The notes under the pieces: model-generated
What the model was told of the DNA's origin: nothing
The model's input: the letters and a program-made list of their open reading frames with translations, nothing else
Database searches by the model: none
Position numbers and translations under genes: made by a program
Origin: Atriophallophorus winterbourni
Lineage: Eukaryota > Platyhelminthes > Trematoda > Plagiorchiida > Microphallidae
Direction: 5' to 3'
Assembly (NCBI GenBank): GCA_013407085.1
Contig: JACCGJ010000207.1
Span: forward strand, 1 to 64,000
Length of the DNA stretch: 64,000 nt
Shown: positions 21,201 through 28,749 of the stretch, in pieces
Layout of the letters: every line of letters begins with the position of its first letter
How positions within the stretch are numbered: the first letter of the stretch is position 1

Positions 21201-22154
21201 TCGCAACATGTTGTGCTAGTTAGTTCGTCGCGAATCATAGCAAAAAACGTTGTCTACCGTTACGTTTTGAGTAAAGGACAGTCGGAGTTAATATGTGAAT
21301 CCAAGACTTAGGTGATCAACCATCGCAAAGAGTGATTTGTAGTGCTCCAAATATTGCAAGCCAAAATTAAATCCCATAGGAGACGACGACGTGATCGTTT
21401 TAAGGTTTCCGACTGAGTCCTTCTCTAAGTTTTGAAGATTGATGGCACATTCTTTGTAAAGTTGCCACATCCAATTTAAGCCATGGTGACCACACTTAGA
21501 CAGTATATTCCAACTTGGATCATACGGTCGTTTACAATATACGCCTGCTCTGAGATTCAACCGAAAATTCTCTCTAGGAGTGACAATTTCTGTGAGGTTT
21601 CTGATAGGCATTGTCTGGACGTCCCTAAAAAGTTGATTGAACCATGCTTGTTAACAAAAGATTTGAATAGCTTATTTTGAAACCGAAAAATCGATCATAT
21701 CACAAGTTGTAGGGTGTAAAGTGCACTTTATAAATATTGATCTTGTGGTATCGGATATTTCGCGAAGCATCATCCTTCGACACAAAACGAGATCAGAAAT
21801 CACAAAATCTCCTAAGTAGACATCACAAGGCAACTGGAATTCAAGTGGCATAATAGTTGTAAGAGAACGGGTCGTATGGTAACATGTCTAGTAAAAAGAG
21901 CAGATGATGGCCATCATAAGCAGCAAACGTTTTTGTTACGTTTAAACGAATGGATCTGGCGTGACAAGAACGGGATGTCAACCGATCGCCATTAATCGCA
22001 TGACAAATCAGAGAGAGGTGGCGACCAATGCTCTAATCAATAATCATTTCAAAACATCAAATCCAATCGTTTGATATTGCCATGCACGAAATGACTTACC
22101 GATAAAGTCGTAGGGGCCAGAATTAGCAGGAGCATTACCACGATGACCGGACTT
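180..22154 (-). CDS. Type IV collagen alpha chain, 5' two-thirds or less, multi-exon (C-terminus off the left edge)
   Basis: The gene is read on the minus strand from a tentative signal-peptide exon (22154-22100) through eleven confident exons: 18287-18204, 17307-17173, 17095-17051, 16045-15911, 15833-15789, 14368-14306, 11029-10907, 9258-9223, 4796-4734, 1422-1255 and 233-180. Every junction is AG acceptor to GT donor, all introns are phase 0, and all triple-helical exons start with a whole Gly codon. The second exon has the C-x3-C-x4-C-x-C-x-G-x-K-G pattern of the N-terminal 7S region of basement-membrane collagen IV (the human chain has C-x4-C-x2-C-x-C-x-G-x-K-G). Interruptions of Gly-X-Y in the 168- and 123-base exons also suit type IV. 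The product would be secreted, trimerise and form the basement-membrane network. The NC1 domain is not in the window. Introns of up to 4.4 kb are packed with retroelements. Total confident coding length here is 951 bases. Confidence 0.9.
1255..1422 (-). CDS. Collagen IV exon with two interruptions, 56 codons
   Basis: 168 bases, ATTTACAG acceptor and GTGAGTGTG donor. It begins [13 protein letters not shown], breaks at RPAHPITIQ, resumes [16 protein letters not shown], breaks at [12 protein letters not shown] (with a cysteine) and ends GLPGPP. Long interruptions with Cys are a hallmark of type IV chains. Confidence 0.9.
1590..2105 (+). mobile_element. CR1-like LINE 3' fragment (TTGAA-tail family)
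   Basis: Encodes the C-terminus [11 protein letters not shown] (then a stop) and [17 protein letters not shown], ending CTTTTTAGACCATTAAAATTGAATTGAATTGAATTGAA. It sits in the collagen intron in antisense to the gene. Confidence 0.8.
2408..2453. repeat. CTT/CTC polypyrimidine microsatellite
   Basis: Run of TTCTTCTCC units. Confidence 0.9.
2721..3175 (-). mobile_element. Penelope-like element fragment with inverted ends
   Basis: The minus strand at 3168-2941 encodes a GIY-YIG type segment ([20 protein letters not shown], then [14 protein letters not shown]), the endonuclease that follows the reverse transcriptase in Penelope-like elements. The fragment is bounded by a perfect 29-bp inverted repeat (2721-2749 and 3147-3175), read TTCATAGTTGTTCTCCGAGC at each outer edge. 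No reverse transcriptase is present. Confidence 0.75.
3595..4110 (+). mobile_element. tRNA-derived SINE, plus copy
   Basis: The tRNA-like part at about 3,897-3,965 has an A-box-like GGTAGCCCAGGTCGTTAAGG and a B-box GGATCGAATCC with matching flanks (GGGG/CCCC). The unrelated body (AGATCTAATCGGTGTTGGC, CTCCTTCTGCACTGG) lies before it. The segment CCATTATGGACNGTCG recurs at 3,600 and 4,030. Confidence 0.75.
4305..4575 (-). mobile_element. tRNA-derived SINE, minus copy
   Basis: Reverse of the same SINE: B-box region GATTCGAGTTC near 4,363, A-box region CGCCTTACGGCCTGAGCTACC, then the body to GTCAGGTCTTCCCATC. With the plus copy it makes an inverted pair spaced by about 200 bp. Confidence 0.7.
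4734..4796 (-). CDS. Collagen IV exon, 21 codons
   Basis: 63 bases encoding [19 protein letters not shown] followed by IK, with a TTTCCAG acceptor and GTGAGTG donor. Perfect Gly-X-Y. The intron separating it from the preceding exon is about 4.4 kb and full of LINE and hammerhead repeats. Confidence 0.88.
5519..5722 (+). mobile_element. CR1-like LINE tail fragment
   Basis: AGAATCTGTTGAGGTTTTCGC through GACGAACCATGCGGTATG to CCATAAAATTTTCTGAGTTG matches the copy at 17,580-17,755 almost throughout. Only the last codons and 3' tail remain. Confidence 0.75.
6190..7095 (-). mobile_element. LINE with zinc-finger C-terminus, 5' part inverted
   Basis: The minus strand 6671-6259 encodes [19 protein letters not shown], a W-x(n)-DRLLWR segment and a CX2C-X(n)-H-X4-C finger ([21 protein letters not shown]). 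The 3' end carries GGCCTCCTTCGG and a GTTGTT run, that is, a GTT/AAC tail. From about 6,870 the element turns over: the plus strand encodes the upstream thumb region ([12 protein letters not shown] ... ). This is the expected product of twin priming. Confidence 0.75.
7320..7716 (+). mobile_element. CR1-like LINE 3' fragment
   Basis: Encodes [20 protein letters not shown] and [14 protein letters not shown], then the 3' UTR with CTTTTTAGACCATTAAATTGAATTGAA. It is in the TTGAA-tail group but closer in protein to the insertion at 15 kb. Confidence 0.75.
8405..8715 (+). repeat. Tandem beta hammerhead repeat (dimer, about 237-bp unit)
   Basis: Two hammerhead-like cores (CTGATGA at 8419-8425 and a mutated TTGATGA at 8656-8662) are separated by one full beta body. 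The first core keeps GAAACCGGTA and a three-pair stem II, but stem I has a mismatch. The second has GAAT for GAAA. Both are probably dead. Confidence 0.7.
9065..9120. repeat. AT-rich TTGAA-type repeat run
   Basis: Repeats of ATTCAATTCAATATTCAATT resemble the 3' tails of TTGAA-family CR1-like elements in reverse, but no adjacent LINE sequence is clear. Confidence 0.35.
9223..9258 (-). CDS. Collagen IV exon, 12 codons
   Basis: 36 bases encoding [12 protein letters not shown], with a TTTCGCAG acceptor and a GTAAGAAATG donor. It is the smallest exon placed, too short for ordinary open-frame detection, but it is in frame and phase 0. Confidence 0.82.
9590..9935 (-). repeat. Tandem beta hammerhead repeat (dimer, about 241-bp unit)
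   Basis: Minus-strand cores at 9664-9658 (CTGATGA, stem II broken, GAAACCAG) and 9905-9899 (ACGATGA, then GAAACCGGTA and GTGGTGTG) flank one beta body. The spacing matches the tandem copy near 8.5 kb. Confidence 0.65.
10030..10330 (+). repeat. Unclassified dispersed repeat
   Basis: AACATATCACTCAACAGCGAC and TGACCGTGCCATATGGACCA match 15,518-15,640 and 16,779-16,900 with moderate divergence. No coding potential seen. The family is not recognised. Confidence 0.6.
10907..11029 (-). CDS. Collagen IV exon with a helix interruption, 41 codons
   Basis: 123 bases, TGGCTAG acceptor and GTAAG donor. Regular Gly-X-Y runs to GPKGPSG and then breaks at [10 protein letters not shown]. The break explains why the length is not a multiple of nine, unlike most neighbouring exons. 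Confidence 0.88.
11105..11260 (-). repeat. Beta hammerhead repeat body without ribozyme
   Basis: Matches the beta body in reverse, including TTGAATGGCACTGTTGCATA, ACGAACCACGATG and CTCAAGGCGCTTATGG. It is truncated before the hammerhead. Confidence 0.65.
11503..11887. repeat. Near-perfect inverted repeat, 180-bp arms, 25-bp loop
   Basis: Arms 11503-11682 and 11708-11887 are complementary without any gap and with only two mismatches (11536/11854 and 11632/11758). Similarity fades gradually outside the arms. The hairpin lies in the collagen intron between 11,029 and 14,306 and would fold in the pre-mRNA. Confidence 0.92.
12598..13020 (+). mobile_element. RTE-like LINE, reverse-transcriptase C-terminus
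   Basis: A 131-codon frame with [20 protein letters not shown], then [35 protein letters not shown] and [10 protein letters not shown]. This string of motifs is standard for RTE-clade proteins such as schistosome SR2. The stop is followed by GGATTAAGTTAAGTCAAG. It is 5' truncated at the start of the frame. Confidence 0.85.
13500..13850 (-). repeat. Decayed tandem beta hammerhead repeat
   Basis: The body is recognisable (CCTGGTCCAGCACTCAAG). Two very degenerate cores lie near 13,585-13,640 (TGCCGTCATCGAG on the plus strand) and 13,806-13,850 (ACCGGTTTCGGGCTG). Neither can fold as a ribozyme. Confidence 0.5.
14306..14368 (-). CDS. Collagen IV exon, 21 codons
   Basis: 63 bases (7 x 9), starts [16 protein letters not shown] and ends GCYGDP-type sequence, CTCTCAG acceptor, GTAGG donor. 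It carries a cysteine inside the helix (PGCYGDP), as occurs in type IV chains. Confidence 0.87.
15026..15511 (+). mobile_element. CR1-like LINE, 5'-truncated, with target duplication
   Basis: 486 bases between two TGACC repeats (15021-15025 and 15512-15516). The uninterrupted site is seen in copy 2 at 16774-16778. It encodes the reverse-transcriptase C-terminus ([16 protein letters not shown] ... SFTWNTLP ... LDIFKANLD) and ends in TTTTAAGACCATTA plus the tandem tail TTGAATCACT x2. Such short-repeat 3' tails instead of poly(A) are typical of the CR1 group. Confidence 0.85.
15789..15833 (-). CDS. Collagen IV exon, 15 codons (duplicate copy 1)
   Basis: 45 bases, same sequence as the exon at 17051-17095, with acceptor ATTATAG and donor GTGAGAACG. 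It sits directly beside an older dispersed repeat and about 280 bases from a private CR1-like insertion. Confidence 0.88.
15911..16045 (-). CDS. Collagen IV exon, 45 codons (duplicate copy 1)
   Basis: 135 bases, AATTCAG acceptor and GTGAAG donor, uninterrupted Gly-X-Y with [13 protein letters not shown] in the middle. Including both copies in one mRNA keeps frame because all four exons are phase 0. Whether both copies belong to one haplotype is uncertain because of the nearby gap. Confidence 0.88.
16313..16332. other. Assembly gap, 20 N
   Basis: Twenty undetermined bases at the exact junction of the two duplicated blocks. Confidence 0.99.
16333..16425. repeat. ATC-rich microsatellite
   Basis: Imperfect ATC/ATT run right after the gap. 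It yields His- or Met-rich shadow frames. Confidence 0.9.
17051..17095 (-). CDS. Collagen IV exon, 15 codons (duplicate copy 2)
   Basis: 45 bases encoding [15 protein letters not shown], with an ATTATAG acceptor and a GTGAG donor. It is identical base for base to the exon at 15789-15833. Confidence 0.88.
17173..17307 (-). CDS. Collagen IV exon, 45 codons (duplicate copy 2)
   Basis: 135 bases (15 x 9), phase 0 at both ends, starting [13 protein letters not shown] and ending GPKGEQ, all Gly-X-Y. It differs from the exon at 15911-16045 at four bases, all synonymous. In the genomic order it is the first triple-helical exon after the 7S exon. Confidence 0.88.
17497..17755 (+). mobile_element. CR1-like LINE tail (TTCTGAG-tail family), private to copy 2
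   Basis: Encodes [21 protein letters not shown] and the [11 protein letters not shown] end of the LINE protein, then GTTATTGTTAAGCTTA and a TTCTGAG-type tail. It replaces about 33 bases present in copy 1, so the insertion went with a small target deletion. Confidence 0.75.
18204..18287 (-). CDS. Collagen IV exon, Cys-rich 7S segment
   Basis: 84 bases, 28 codons, TTTGCAG acceptor and GTAAGT donor. It encodes a Tyr/Asp-rich start (QYYYDDPYR) and then four cysteines (C-x3-C-x4-C-x-C) running into G-x-K-G. In known type IV chains this N-terminal cluster makes the disulfide and lysine cross-links of the 7S tetramer. It is the key evidence that this collagen is type IV rather than fibrillar. Confidence 0.9.
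18290..20700. other. Collagen intron, no gene recognised
   Basis: About 2.4 kb with short frames only. 19,880-20,290 is more GC-rich (CGTGTTCGTGTAACAAGGGG, GAAGACCAAGTGTCGACC) with open frames on both strands but no recognisable product. Confidence 0.5.
20725..20925 (+). mobile_element. Hammerhead retroposon, beta subfamily, complete insertion
   Basis: 201 bases flanked by the 10-bp direct repeat TGCATTCAAT (20715-20724 and 20926-20935). It starts just 5' of the hammerhead and ends in CAACAGTGGCATTTGAGTAT. The body contains two small hairpins conserved between copies: GAATCA-CTATA-TGATTC and GGTTCG-TTGTA-CGAACC. The second is kept by paired changes (GGTTTT/AAAACC) in the copy near 8,550. Confidence 0.8.
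20738..20779 (+). ncRNA. Hammerhead ribozyme, beta, nearly intact
   Basis: Stem I CTCCAC/GTGGAG (six Watson-Crick pairs), CTGATGA, stem II CGGC-AAACA-GCCA (three pairs, first pair C-A), GAAA, stem III ACCGGT, triplet GTA (allowed NUH). Compared with alpha, stem I position 5 is A-U instead of G-C and stem II position 2 is G-C instead of U-A. These are paired substitutions. Confidence 0.78.
21290..21620 (-). mobile_element. CR1-like LINE fragment, decayed
   Basis: The minus strand shares [14 protein letters not shown] with NITEIVTPKEKF of the copy at 42.3 kb, then [16 protein letters not shown] in place of the SPWLK region. It has a small internal deletion and frameshifts. Confidence 0.65.
22100..22154 (-). 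CDS. Collagen IV candidate signal-peptide exon
   Basis: On the minus strand this stretch ends in TTA TCG followed by a GTAAGT donor in phase 0, which matches the next exon. It encodes a hydrophobic run ([17 protein letters not shown]) that would place a signal cleavage just before [10 protein letters not shown]. An ATG at 22135-22133 lies inside it but would give only a 12-residue leader. A polypyrimidine-AG acceptor at 22155-22156 allows an upstream exon to supply the start codon. I did not find that exon. The alternative is that the hydrophobic frame is chance. Confidence 0.45.
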
Positions 22155-23330
22155 CTGCGTTTAATGAAAATAATAATCGATATATTCAAAATGTATTGTA
22201 TGTTAACAATGCAAATGTGTTGATTTTGCGAAAACCGAGTATTCATCCAAAGATTAGCATCAACAATACTTGAGATAAATGTCACATATAAACGAGAAAC
22301 CATCAGTTCAAGTCCACGTGAAGTAAAGCAAATACTCCACCATGTTCCCGAAATTTGGCAGCAAGGATATTTACTAAAAGAATATTAGATGTTCATGTTT
22401 CCATGGGTTCAAATAGGAACAGTAATAATGTTGATACAGTCTGAATTTTCGGCACCAAATCTACATGAATTGTTAGAATTGATATTCACTTTGAAACGTT
22501 TTTTCTGAGAAATTCTAATAAATTTAAAAATCATTTTTTACAATGAATGACAATGAAAGAGTTTTTAATTTTGGAAATATGCTTGCAATAAATATTGATT
22601 TCATCCAAATAGCATTTAATCGATTTTATCAATCATTTGTTGCAGAATCTGTTTACACAAGCATAAATATTTATGTCCAAAAGGTATACAATGGATAAAT
22701 AATTACCGTTAAACCAATCGGAATGCATAGGAATGTCAGTAATAAATTGTTAAATTCAAATTTAAAAATATTCAACGAGCAAATGGGTCGGATTGTGTTA
22801 GGTTTTCTCATAATGAGATTAAAAATAAAATAAAATAAAATTCAATTCTTCCGGTTGAAAATCTCAGTCGAAACTTTTCCTCAGAATCTTGACTGAAACC
22901 TTGCGAAGGCCGAAATGAAAGTAAGAAAATGTTGACGTGTAAAACTTCATAATATTTCACTATTACCAAGACGACCGCTGATATAATAATCAATTTCATT
23001 TTAGATTTACTTTAATAAATTCTTTGACAGGAATCTGGAATATTTTAACACTAAGTTGCTTGATCGAAACCAGTTTTATCAAATCATTCCTCGTGTTTCA
23101 TTTAGTGGAATAATGGATGAAAGATGCAGTTACATTAAGAATCTTAACGCTACACTGTGCGACAGCCTCATGTGGCCCAATATTTTTATTCTTTCTTGTT
23201 CCAAAATGTTGGTCATTATTAGGCAGTTCATCGCGTGACACAAAACCGCTGGAATATTTTGAGAATAGCTGTGGAATTATCGATTAAAATCTTTCGACTA
23301 AACTCGTGTTCAGAAAGGATTGGTTCGTGA
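22155..23330. other. No feature recognised
   Basis: AT-rich sequence upstream of the tentative signal exon. A collagen promoter or first exon would be expected hereabouts, but nothing diagnostic is visible. Confidence 0.4.
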
Positions 23331-23332
23331 AC

Positions 23333-23376
23333 TCCCTCCCTCATGAGTGCAAACAGCACGATATCAGGCGTGGAGT
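23333..23376 (+). ncRNA. Hammerhead ribozyme relic, alpha
   Basis: CTCATGA in place of CTGATGA, intact stem II GTGC-AAACA-GCAC, then GATA for GAAA and GTGGAGTGTGTG. Inactive by core mutation. This copy is on the plus strand. Confidence 0.6.
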
Positions 23377-23379
23377 GTG

Positions 23380-24855
23380 TGAGATGGAACTGCATTCAAA
23401 TACGGAAAAATTGAACTCAAAACTAAATCATTCACAAAGACTCTACAGGTTTTTGTAGAAAATCGAATGTAAGAAAATACGGAATGTAAGCTTTCATAAT
23501 AAAATTGTTTTTGATGGAATATTTAACCCACTAAATTCTCATCGCAAATATGTGCTACGTCATGGTGAGATGAAAAATTACCCTAATTTGATAAAAAAGT
23601 AAACAGTGAGTCGAATCTTGAATATGCAATTTATGCGGTAGAAATTACTTACCCGAAATTTCGTTTTGTAGACACATCACAAATGCATTTCATGGCATCT
23701 AGCCACATAATTTTAGATTTTAAGATAGGCTAGATAATCGAAAACCATATAGTCGATTTGCATCCTGCAATCAAGATAGTCAATCGTGTAAATGTTTTAC
23801 ACTAACGTTAGCTTATACTCACATTCATCCTAGGGTGTTGACACCATATATAATATTTACTGATGGCCTTCACACGTTGTGTTGTCTCAAATAAAATTCA
23901 AAACATTTATTTGGTGAAATGATACTGTTGAATGAATAGCGTAATGCGATACACCGTGCTTGGAATAGAACGTCTCGCAATTAACACTGATGGCATTCCC
24001 ATGCTTTAGAACACTAACTTATTGACAAAGAGTAATTGAAAATTTTCGGAAAACCATGGCTTGCTTTCTCGACGTATTGATTTTCTTCCCAGTGCAACAG
24101 AACGATCGATAATTTGGCGTATTTGATATAAATCAATATCAAAATATTTTCAAACTACAACTAATGCAAGCATTCAAGTGGGCAAGTTGGGACTAATAGT
24201 GAAATGACATGTATTTATTGCAAGTTTTTCAAGTTAATTGCGAAAAATGTTGCTGCAACACGAGAACTATAAATATCAGCATGACATTGCTAGTTCTACA
24301 AATCCATAACCAATTAACGGCTTAAAATTCTCGCAAAGGGGTTTTTCCAGACAGATGAAGCAATTCTCGGGACTGCAAAGAAACCACGTGTGTGGCCAGT
24401 CTGGTTGTTAAACAAAATGTCACAATAGGCACATATTTCTTTCACAGAAAAGATCATTACAGTCGCCAGCAGACGTGTAAATGTATACTAATATTAAACC
24501 ACGAAACGAAACATTTTGAACACGGATTAATCTTATTCTCTCAAGTTTGTGTGCATTCTAAATTGTTTAAATTAAGCTTTTCAAATAGCATAATATTAGT
24601 CAGAATGCAAGTATACTCCATATAGGCTCATAAGTTTTCATCTGATCATTTCAAAAGGGAATTTATATTGTACTTGTCGATCCAAGTTGACCGGTAAAGG
24701 TTAGCGGCTCGTGAAAGCGATCAAGTACAGCTTGTAGATCCAGAACTGTATATTCGTAGATTCAGCAAAGTCGTATAAACCTATGTGACGGAACAGCCAT
24801 TTGAGCGATTCGAAGTAATATCGTTTAGAGACGTCAAGTGTGAACCAATGAAATC
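23380..24855. other. No feature recognised
   Basis: AT-rich; only short frames without similarity I can name. Confidence 0.5.
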
Positions 24856-24859
24856 CATT

Positions 24860-24985
24860 CTAATAAACTCATTTGTATGCATTCTCATCACACACACCCA
24901 ACGACCGGTTTCGTGCTGTTTGCACTCATGAGGTAGGGACAATATGTTTAGGATCCACGTGGCTTGACACGGTGAAGAGATTTCA
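24860..24985 (-). mobile_element. Hammerhead retroposon, alpha, one core mutation
   Basis: Same 3' end (CTCATTTGTATGCATT on the plus strand), hammerhead at 24897-24938 with stem II and ACCGGT-C intact, but core CTCATGA. The change removes an invariant G, so cleavage is not expected. Confidence 0.7.
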
Positions 24986-25524
24986 AACACATTGTAATTG
25001 TAAGCCATTGCTGGGTAATTTTGGCATTCTAGTTATACTGGTTGGAAATTTTGCATCAGAATTGCGACAGCAAAGCAAATGTATCCTAATGATAAAGGTG
25101 CATCAAATTTTGTTATTCAGGTATGAATTTTATCTACGACTCAAGGTTAGAATTCGTATTTGGTTGTTTGATACGGTAACATCATAAACGGATAAAGATT
25201 TCAGTATAATAAAAAAATTCTGGTAAAATTGAAATATCTGCTGGAAAAAGTGCACTTTCTGAAGCGCGTGATGCTGGCAAGATGCCCACATTCTAGTGAT
25301 CCAGTCATAACTATTACACTATGGAAATGCTAGGGACCATTTGTACACAATGGAACGTGTAATCCCATTTTTCTCACGCAAGTAGACGTTACCACAAGCA
25401 ATTTACATGGAGGCGTGTCTAACGTCTCAGTTATTGTCCGTCATTGAGTTCTGAAAGTGAATCAAGCACGCTAAATTTCTGGTAGATCAGCCCGGAACAT
25501 CAAACCCGCGCATTTTGATTATTC

Positions 25525-25549
25525 ACACACACACACACACACACACACC
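25525..25549. repeat. AC dinucleotide microsatellite
   Basis: Twelve AC units. Confidence 0.9.
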
Positions 25550-25599
25550 AAGGGTCTTACTCAGTAATGAACATAGTTGAAATGAAAACAATCCAACAA

Positions 25600-25690
25600 T
25601 TCATAAAGTTGTTGTTGGCCTTGTTCGGTCGATGTCGACTACTGGTGTAAATTATAAACGCATGACGGTTTTGGGATCCACATAAAGTAA
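25600..25690 (-). mobile_element. 3' end of a zinc-finger LINE
   Basis: GTTGTTGTTGGCCTTGTTCGG and TCGATGTCGACTACTG match the 3' end of the copies at 6.2, 37.3 and 40.3 kb. Coding sequence is absent. Confidence 0.55.
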
Positions 25691-26239
25691 CTAAATGATA
25701 CAGATCGATCACTGATTTTGAACACAGTAGCCCAAAGAGCTTGAGGTTGCAGTTTTGTGAATTTCAGCACACACATTTTAGTGAATAATTCCTTGCTTTT
25801 GCGCATTTGACTCAACTGTTTCTCTCTTTACAAATTTACAAACAGCAACCCTGGGAAAACTGCCTAGCGAATAGTCACAAATTACTTGTTGAATCCAAAC
25901 GAGAACTGATGTGTAGGAATTAATTTCCTTTGAAAAAATTTCCTAACTAATCCAAAAGTAAGTTTTGTTTCAGGAATTATTTTTATCCCGATGCCGTGAG
26001 CCGTTTTGTTTGAAACAACGGAATGCACACTCGCCCCAAATCTTCGTGGATGCATGAACAACACACATGGTCAATTTACCACAGATTGCAAGTTTACAGA
26101 TTACTGTGTTCTATTTCCTCTACCTTCCCAGCGGACTACATGGTTGTGATTGGTAAATAAAACTCGCAAAGCACTTAAACAAAAACACAACTATTGATTT
26201 TCTTACAGATTTAATATACGCATATTTTCTCAGGTTATG

Positions 26240-27095
26240 TTTTATTGTTATTTTTTGAACTCCTTGGTCATGTGCACCATGGATGTACATCACATTCGCA
26301 TGAATTTTTTCATGTTCCACAGCTTTTCGAACGACTTAACAGTCCGATTCAGGAGGAAAAATCTCGCCCGCAGCGCTCGCAAAAATAGGCAGAACTTGGT
26401 CGTTGGGCGTCAGTTGCGCGCCGGTGGCGTGATCTGAATTCAGTAGCCAAGAGTTGTATCTGCTCCTCCCCAGCTTGCAGACAACGCTTTACACAATGCC
26501 TTCGATGTTGGCGGTCAAGAACAAGTTCTATCCAAGTCAAGGAGTCAATGCCAAGAGCTTTCACGTATCTTTTGCAAACGTCTTTAGTCCGTAGGTGCGA
26601 TCTGCCCAACGATCAACTTCCTGATTTTAGCTCACCAAGCCACCACAGGCAGCGCTGTTGCAGTAGGGTGAGCATGCTATTTATACAAGCTTTGAAAGCA
26701 GTTCAGCATTAGTCAATTCGTCCATCCATGATATGTTCATGATACGACGGATGCTTCGTAGATGAAAACTATCAGCTTCCGATCATGTCTTGCGATCATG
26801 CACTACGCACGCGCTGTATACCATCATCTCTGTGTTTACAGTCAACTTGCGTTTACCTTAAACACAAGAATGCGATTGGAACAAAAGGACAGCTGCTTTG
26901 CCAATCCGATTATCAACCTCCGTGTCTAGAGAGAGGCTATCCGCAATGATTAAACCAAGATATGTGAAATGATGTACTAGTTCAATCTGACAGTTTTCAA
27001 CAGTGATGTTTGGAGGCGATACAATCCTTTGACCTAGGACTTTGGTCATTAGTATATAGTTATCACTACAGAGCATTTCAACAGCCCTTTATGAC
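26240..27095 (-). mobile_element. Zinc-finger LINE, colinear minus copy
   Basis: On the minus strand the thumb part (TKVLGQRIVSPPNITVENCQ, VHHFTYLGLIIADSLSLDTE) is followed by RRIMNISWMDELTNAELL, SHLRTKDVCKRYVKALGI and the finger start CERCGRDFSS. Several stops break it. This uninverted order is what exposes the inversion in the copy at 6.2-7.1 kb. Confidence 0.8.
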
Positions 27096-27099
27096 AACC

Positions 27100-27905
27100 G
27101 TTCAGGATCAATCGAATCAAATTGCAGAATTGAAAAAAACTTGATTTATTCTTCTATGGGAAAACCGTTGGGTTATCTATCGGACCGGAACTGTTTAAAT
27201 GCGTTCAAAGTTTCCTAACTGTCTACCATATAATACTGATCAGTTGCTCTAGATTTTAAACGATTGACGGGCTTATGAACTGAAAAGAAATTTCAAAACA
27301 TTTTCAAATCAAACAAATATACGTTTTTGAAAGGATATCGATTAGTGAATTACAACTACGGCGACATGGCTCGTAACTAAGGCGGTTATTTTAAATATAA
27401 ACTCATCAATCTTCTTCGGGCGCCATCGACAGCATCATTTTGATTTGCGAAAAAATACACCTCACACAATGCTGCATAGATTTTTAAAACATATTAAGGA
27501 GATAGCAAACCAAGAACATACCCAATTTCTGGACATTGGCTAGTAACCTTTTTAAAATCTTGCTAGATGATTTCATTTGTGCTATTTCGCGAAAAATTGA
27601 CATACCAGTAAGCATTATCCACATGTAGCTAATGGTTTCATTCTAGCAATGGTGATCCCGCTGATTAAACATTTCCAACGCCACAAATGTAACAATGTAA
27701 TTTCTTAAAAGAACCCCCCGCCACTTGTTTTGCCTCTCCTAAGATTTTTAAATTACCGATCGATCACCCAAGCATATTATTATTCATTGCGTTGTAGTGT
27801 AGCTGCTCAATGGTTAATGTAAAAAATCAGACAGCAGGTCGTAGAAAACTAACATTGAAATTCGAACTCATTTTTATCCTCTGCAACGCGTGATAAACTT
27901 ACCGA
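27100..27905. other. No feature recognised
   Basis: No long frame, repeat motif or RNA gene seen. Confidence 0.5.
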
Positions 27906-27907
27906 TA

Positions 27908-28130
27908 GGATCAAAATATTCATTTGCATGCTTTTCCGTCACACACACACCCCACGACCGGTTTCGTGCTGTTTGCACTCATCAGGCAGGGACAGTAAGA
28001 TCAGGATCCGCATGCGCTTGAAACAGTGGAGGAATGATAAACAAGGAGCGCTTGTATGCCACTGTTGGATAAGGCTGGTAAGACCAACCTGTTCAATCAC
28101 ATGTGTCCAAACACATGTTTAATGGGGTAA
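27908..28130 (-). mobile_element. Hammerhead retroposon, alpha subfamily, longer copy
   Basis: The copy starts at the shared 3' end (ATTCATTTGCATGC on the plus strand), contains an intact hammerhead, and continues through the GAAACAGTGG and GGATAAGGCTGGTAAGACC blocks seen also at 39,020-39,250. The 5' end is not sharply defined. Confidence 0.75.
27950..27991 (-). ncRNA. Hammerhead ribozyme, alpha, intact fold
   Basis: Core CTGATGA (27985-27979), stem II GTGC-AAACA-GCAC, GAAA, ACCGGT, GTC, then GTGGGG. The stem I 5' strand is CCCTGC, which pairs with GTGGGG through four G-C and two wobble pairs. Cleavage is predicted between 27956 and 27955. Confidence 0.85.
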
Positions 28131-28169
28131 AACTCATAACCATGAAACAAAATATACATTTGCATACAT

Positions 28170-28330
28170 ACGAAATTGACATTTGGGCAGTGTGAGTGAT
28201 GTGAGCAACACTACATTTCGGTCGTTTCTAAGCGTCGTCCTGAGCGCTTGACGAAGTACCAATTTGTGATTCTCTAGTTGAACACCGTGGTTCGTTGTAC
28301 AGTGGAATTTAAGTATAAATTTGGGTGTGT
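28170..28330 (+). repeat. Beta hammerhead repeat body, truncated
   Basis: GTGAGCAACACTACATTTCGGTC through GTGGTTCGTTGTACAGTGG to TTTAAGTATAAATT match the beta body in order. The hammerhead itself is missing. Confidence 0.6.
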
Positions 28331-28554
28331 TTGCAGTTAGATGGAACAAATAGTTATGTGCACTGGGCGTCGATATCACCAGGTTCTAATAATATTAACG
28401 ATATTTGGCCGTCTCAGCGTAGAATCAAGAATGCTGAAGGAATACATTTATTTATGAAATTCGAATTTGCCAATCCTGAGCCGAATGCGATGTATACACG
28501 TTCGAATTAAAAGTTGGAATATTTCAGTTTGAAGGACTTAAAGACAACTCGGCA

Positions 28555-28749
28555 CTCAACATCAAAACACATGAACATTATTCACGACTATGCACGTGCA
28601 GTATTTTATGCTGTGCGGCTAACACCGTGCTAAATTGATTGGCCAGAGGTAGTGAGCTGCATGCTGAAACAGGCTACCTGACAGTATCTTAGCCCACGTG
28701 CAGTCTCTGGCTATGCGGCACTTTGCCTGGATCAGGCTTGTGCTTTCAT
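28555..28749 (+). repeat. Unclassified repeat at left edge of gap
   Basis: GC-richer stretch with GCTAACACCGTGCTAAATTG and TTAGCCCACGTGCAGTC. After the gap (29,750-29,860) comes GTTCGTACCGACACCCTTGG, which recurs at 38,900. The element type is not recognised. Confidence 0.45.
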
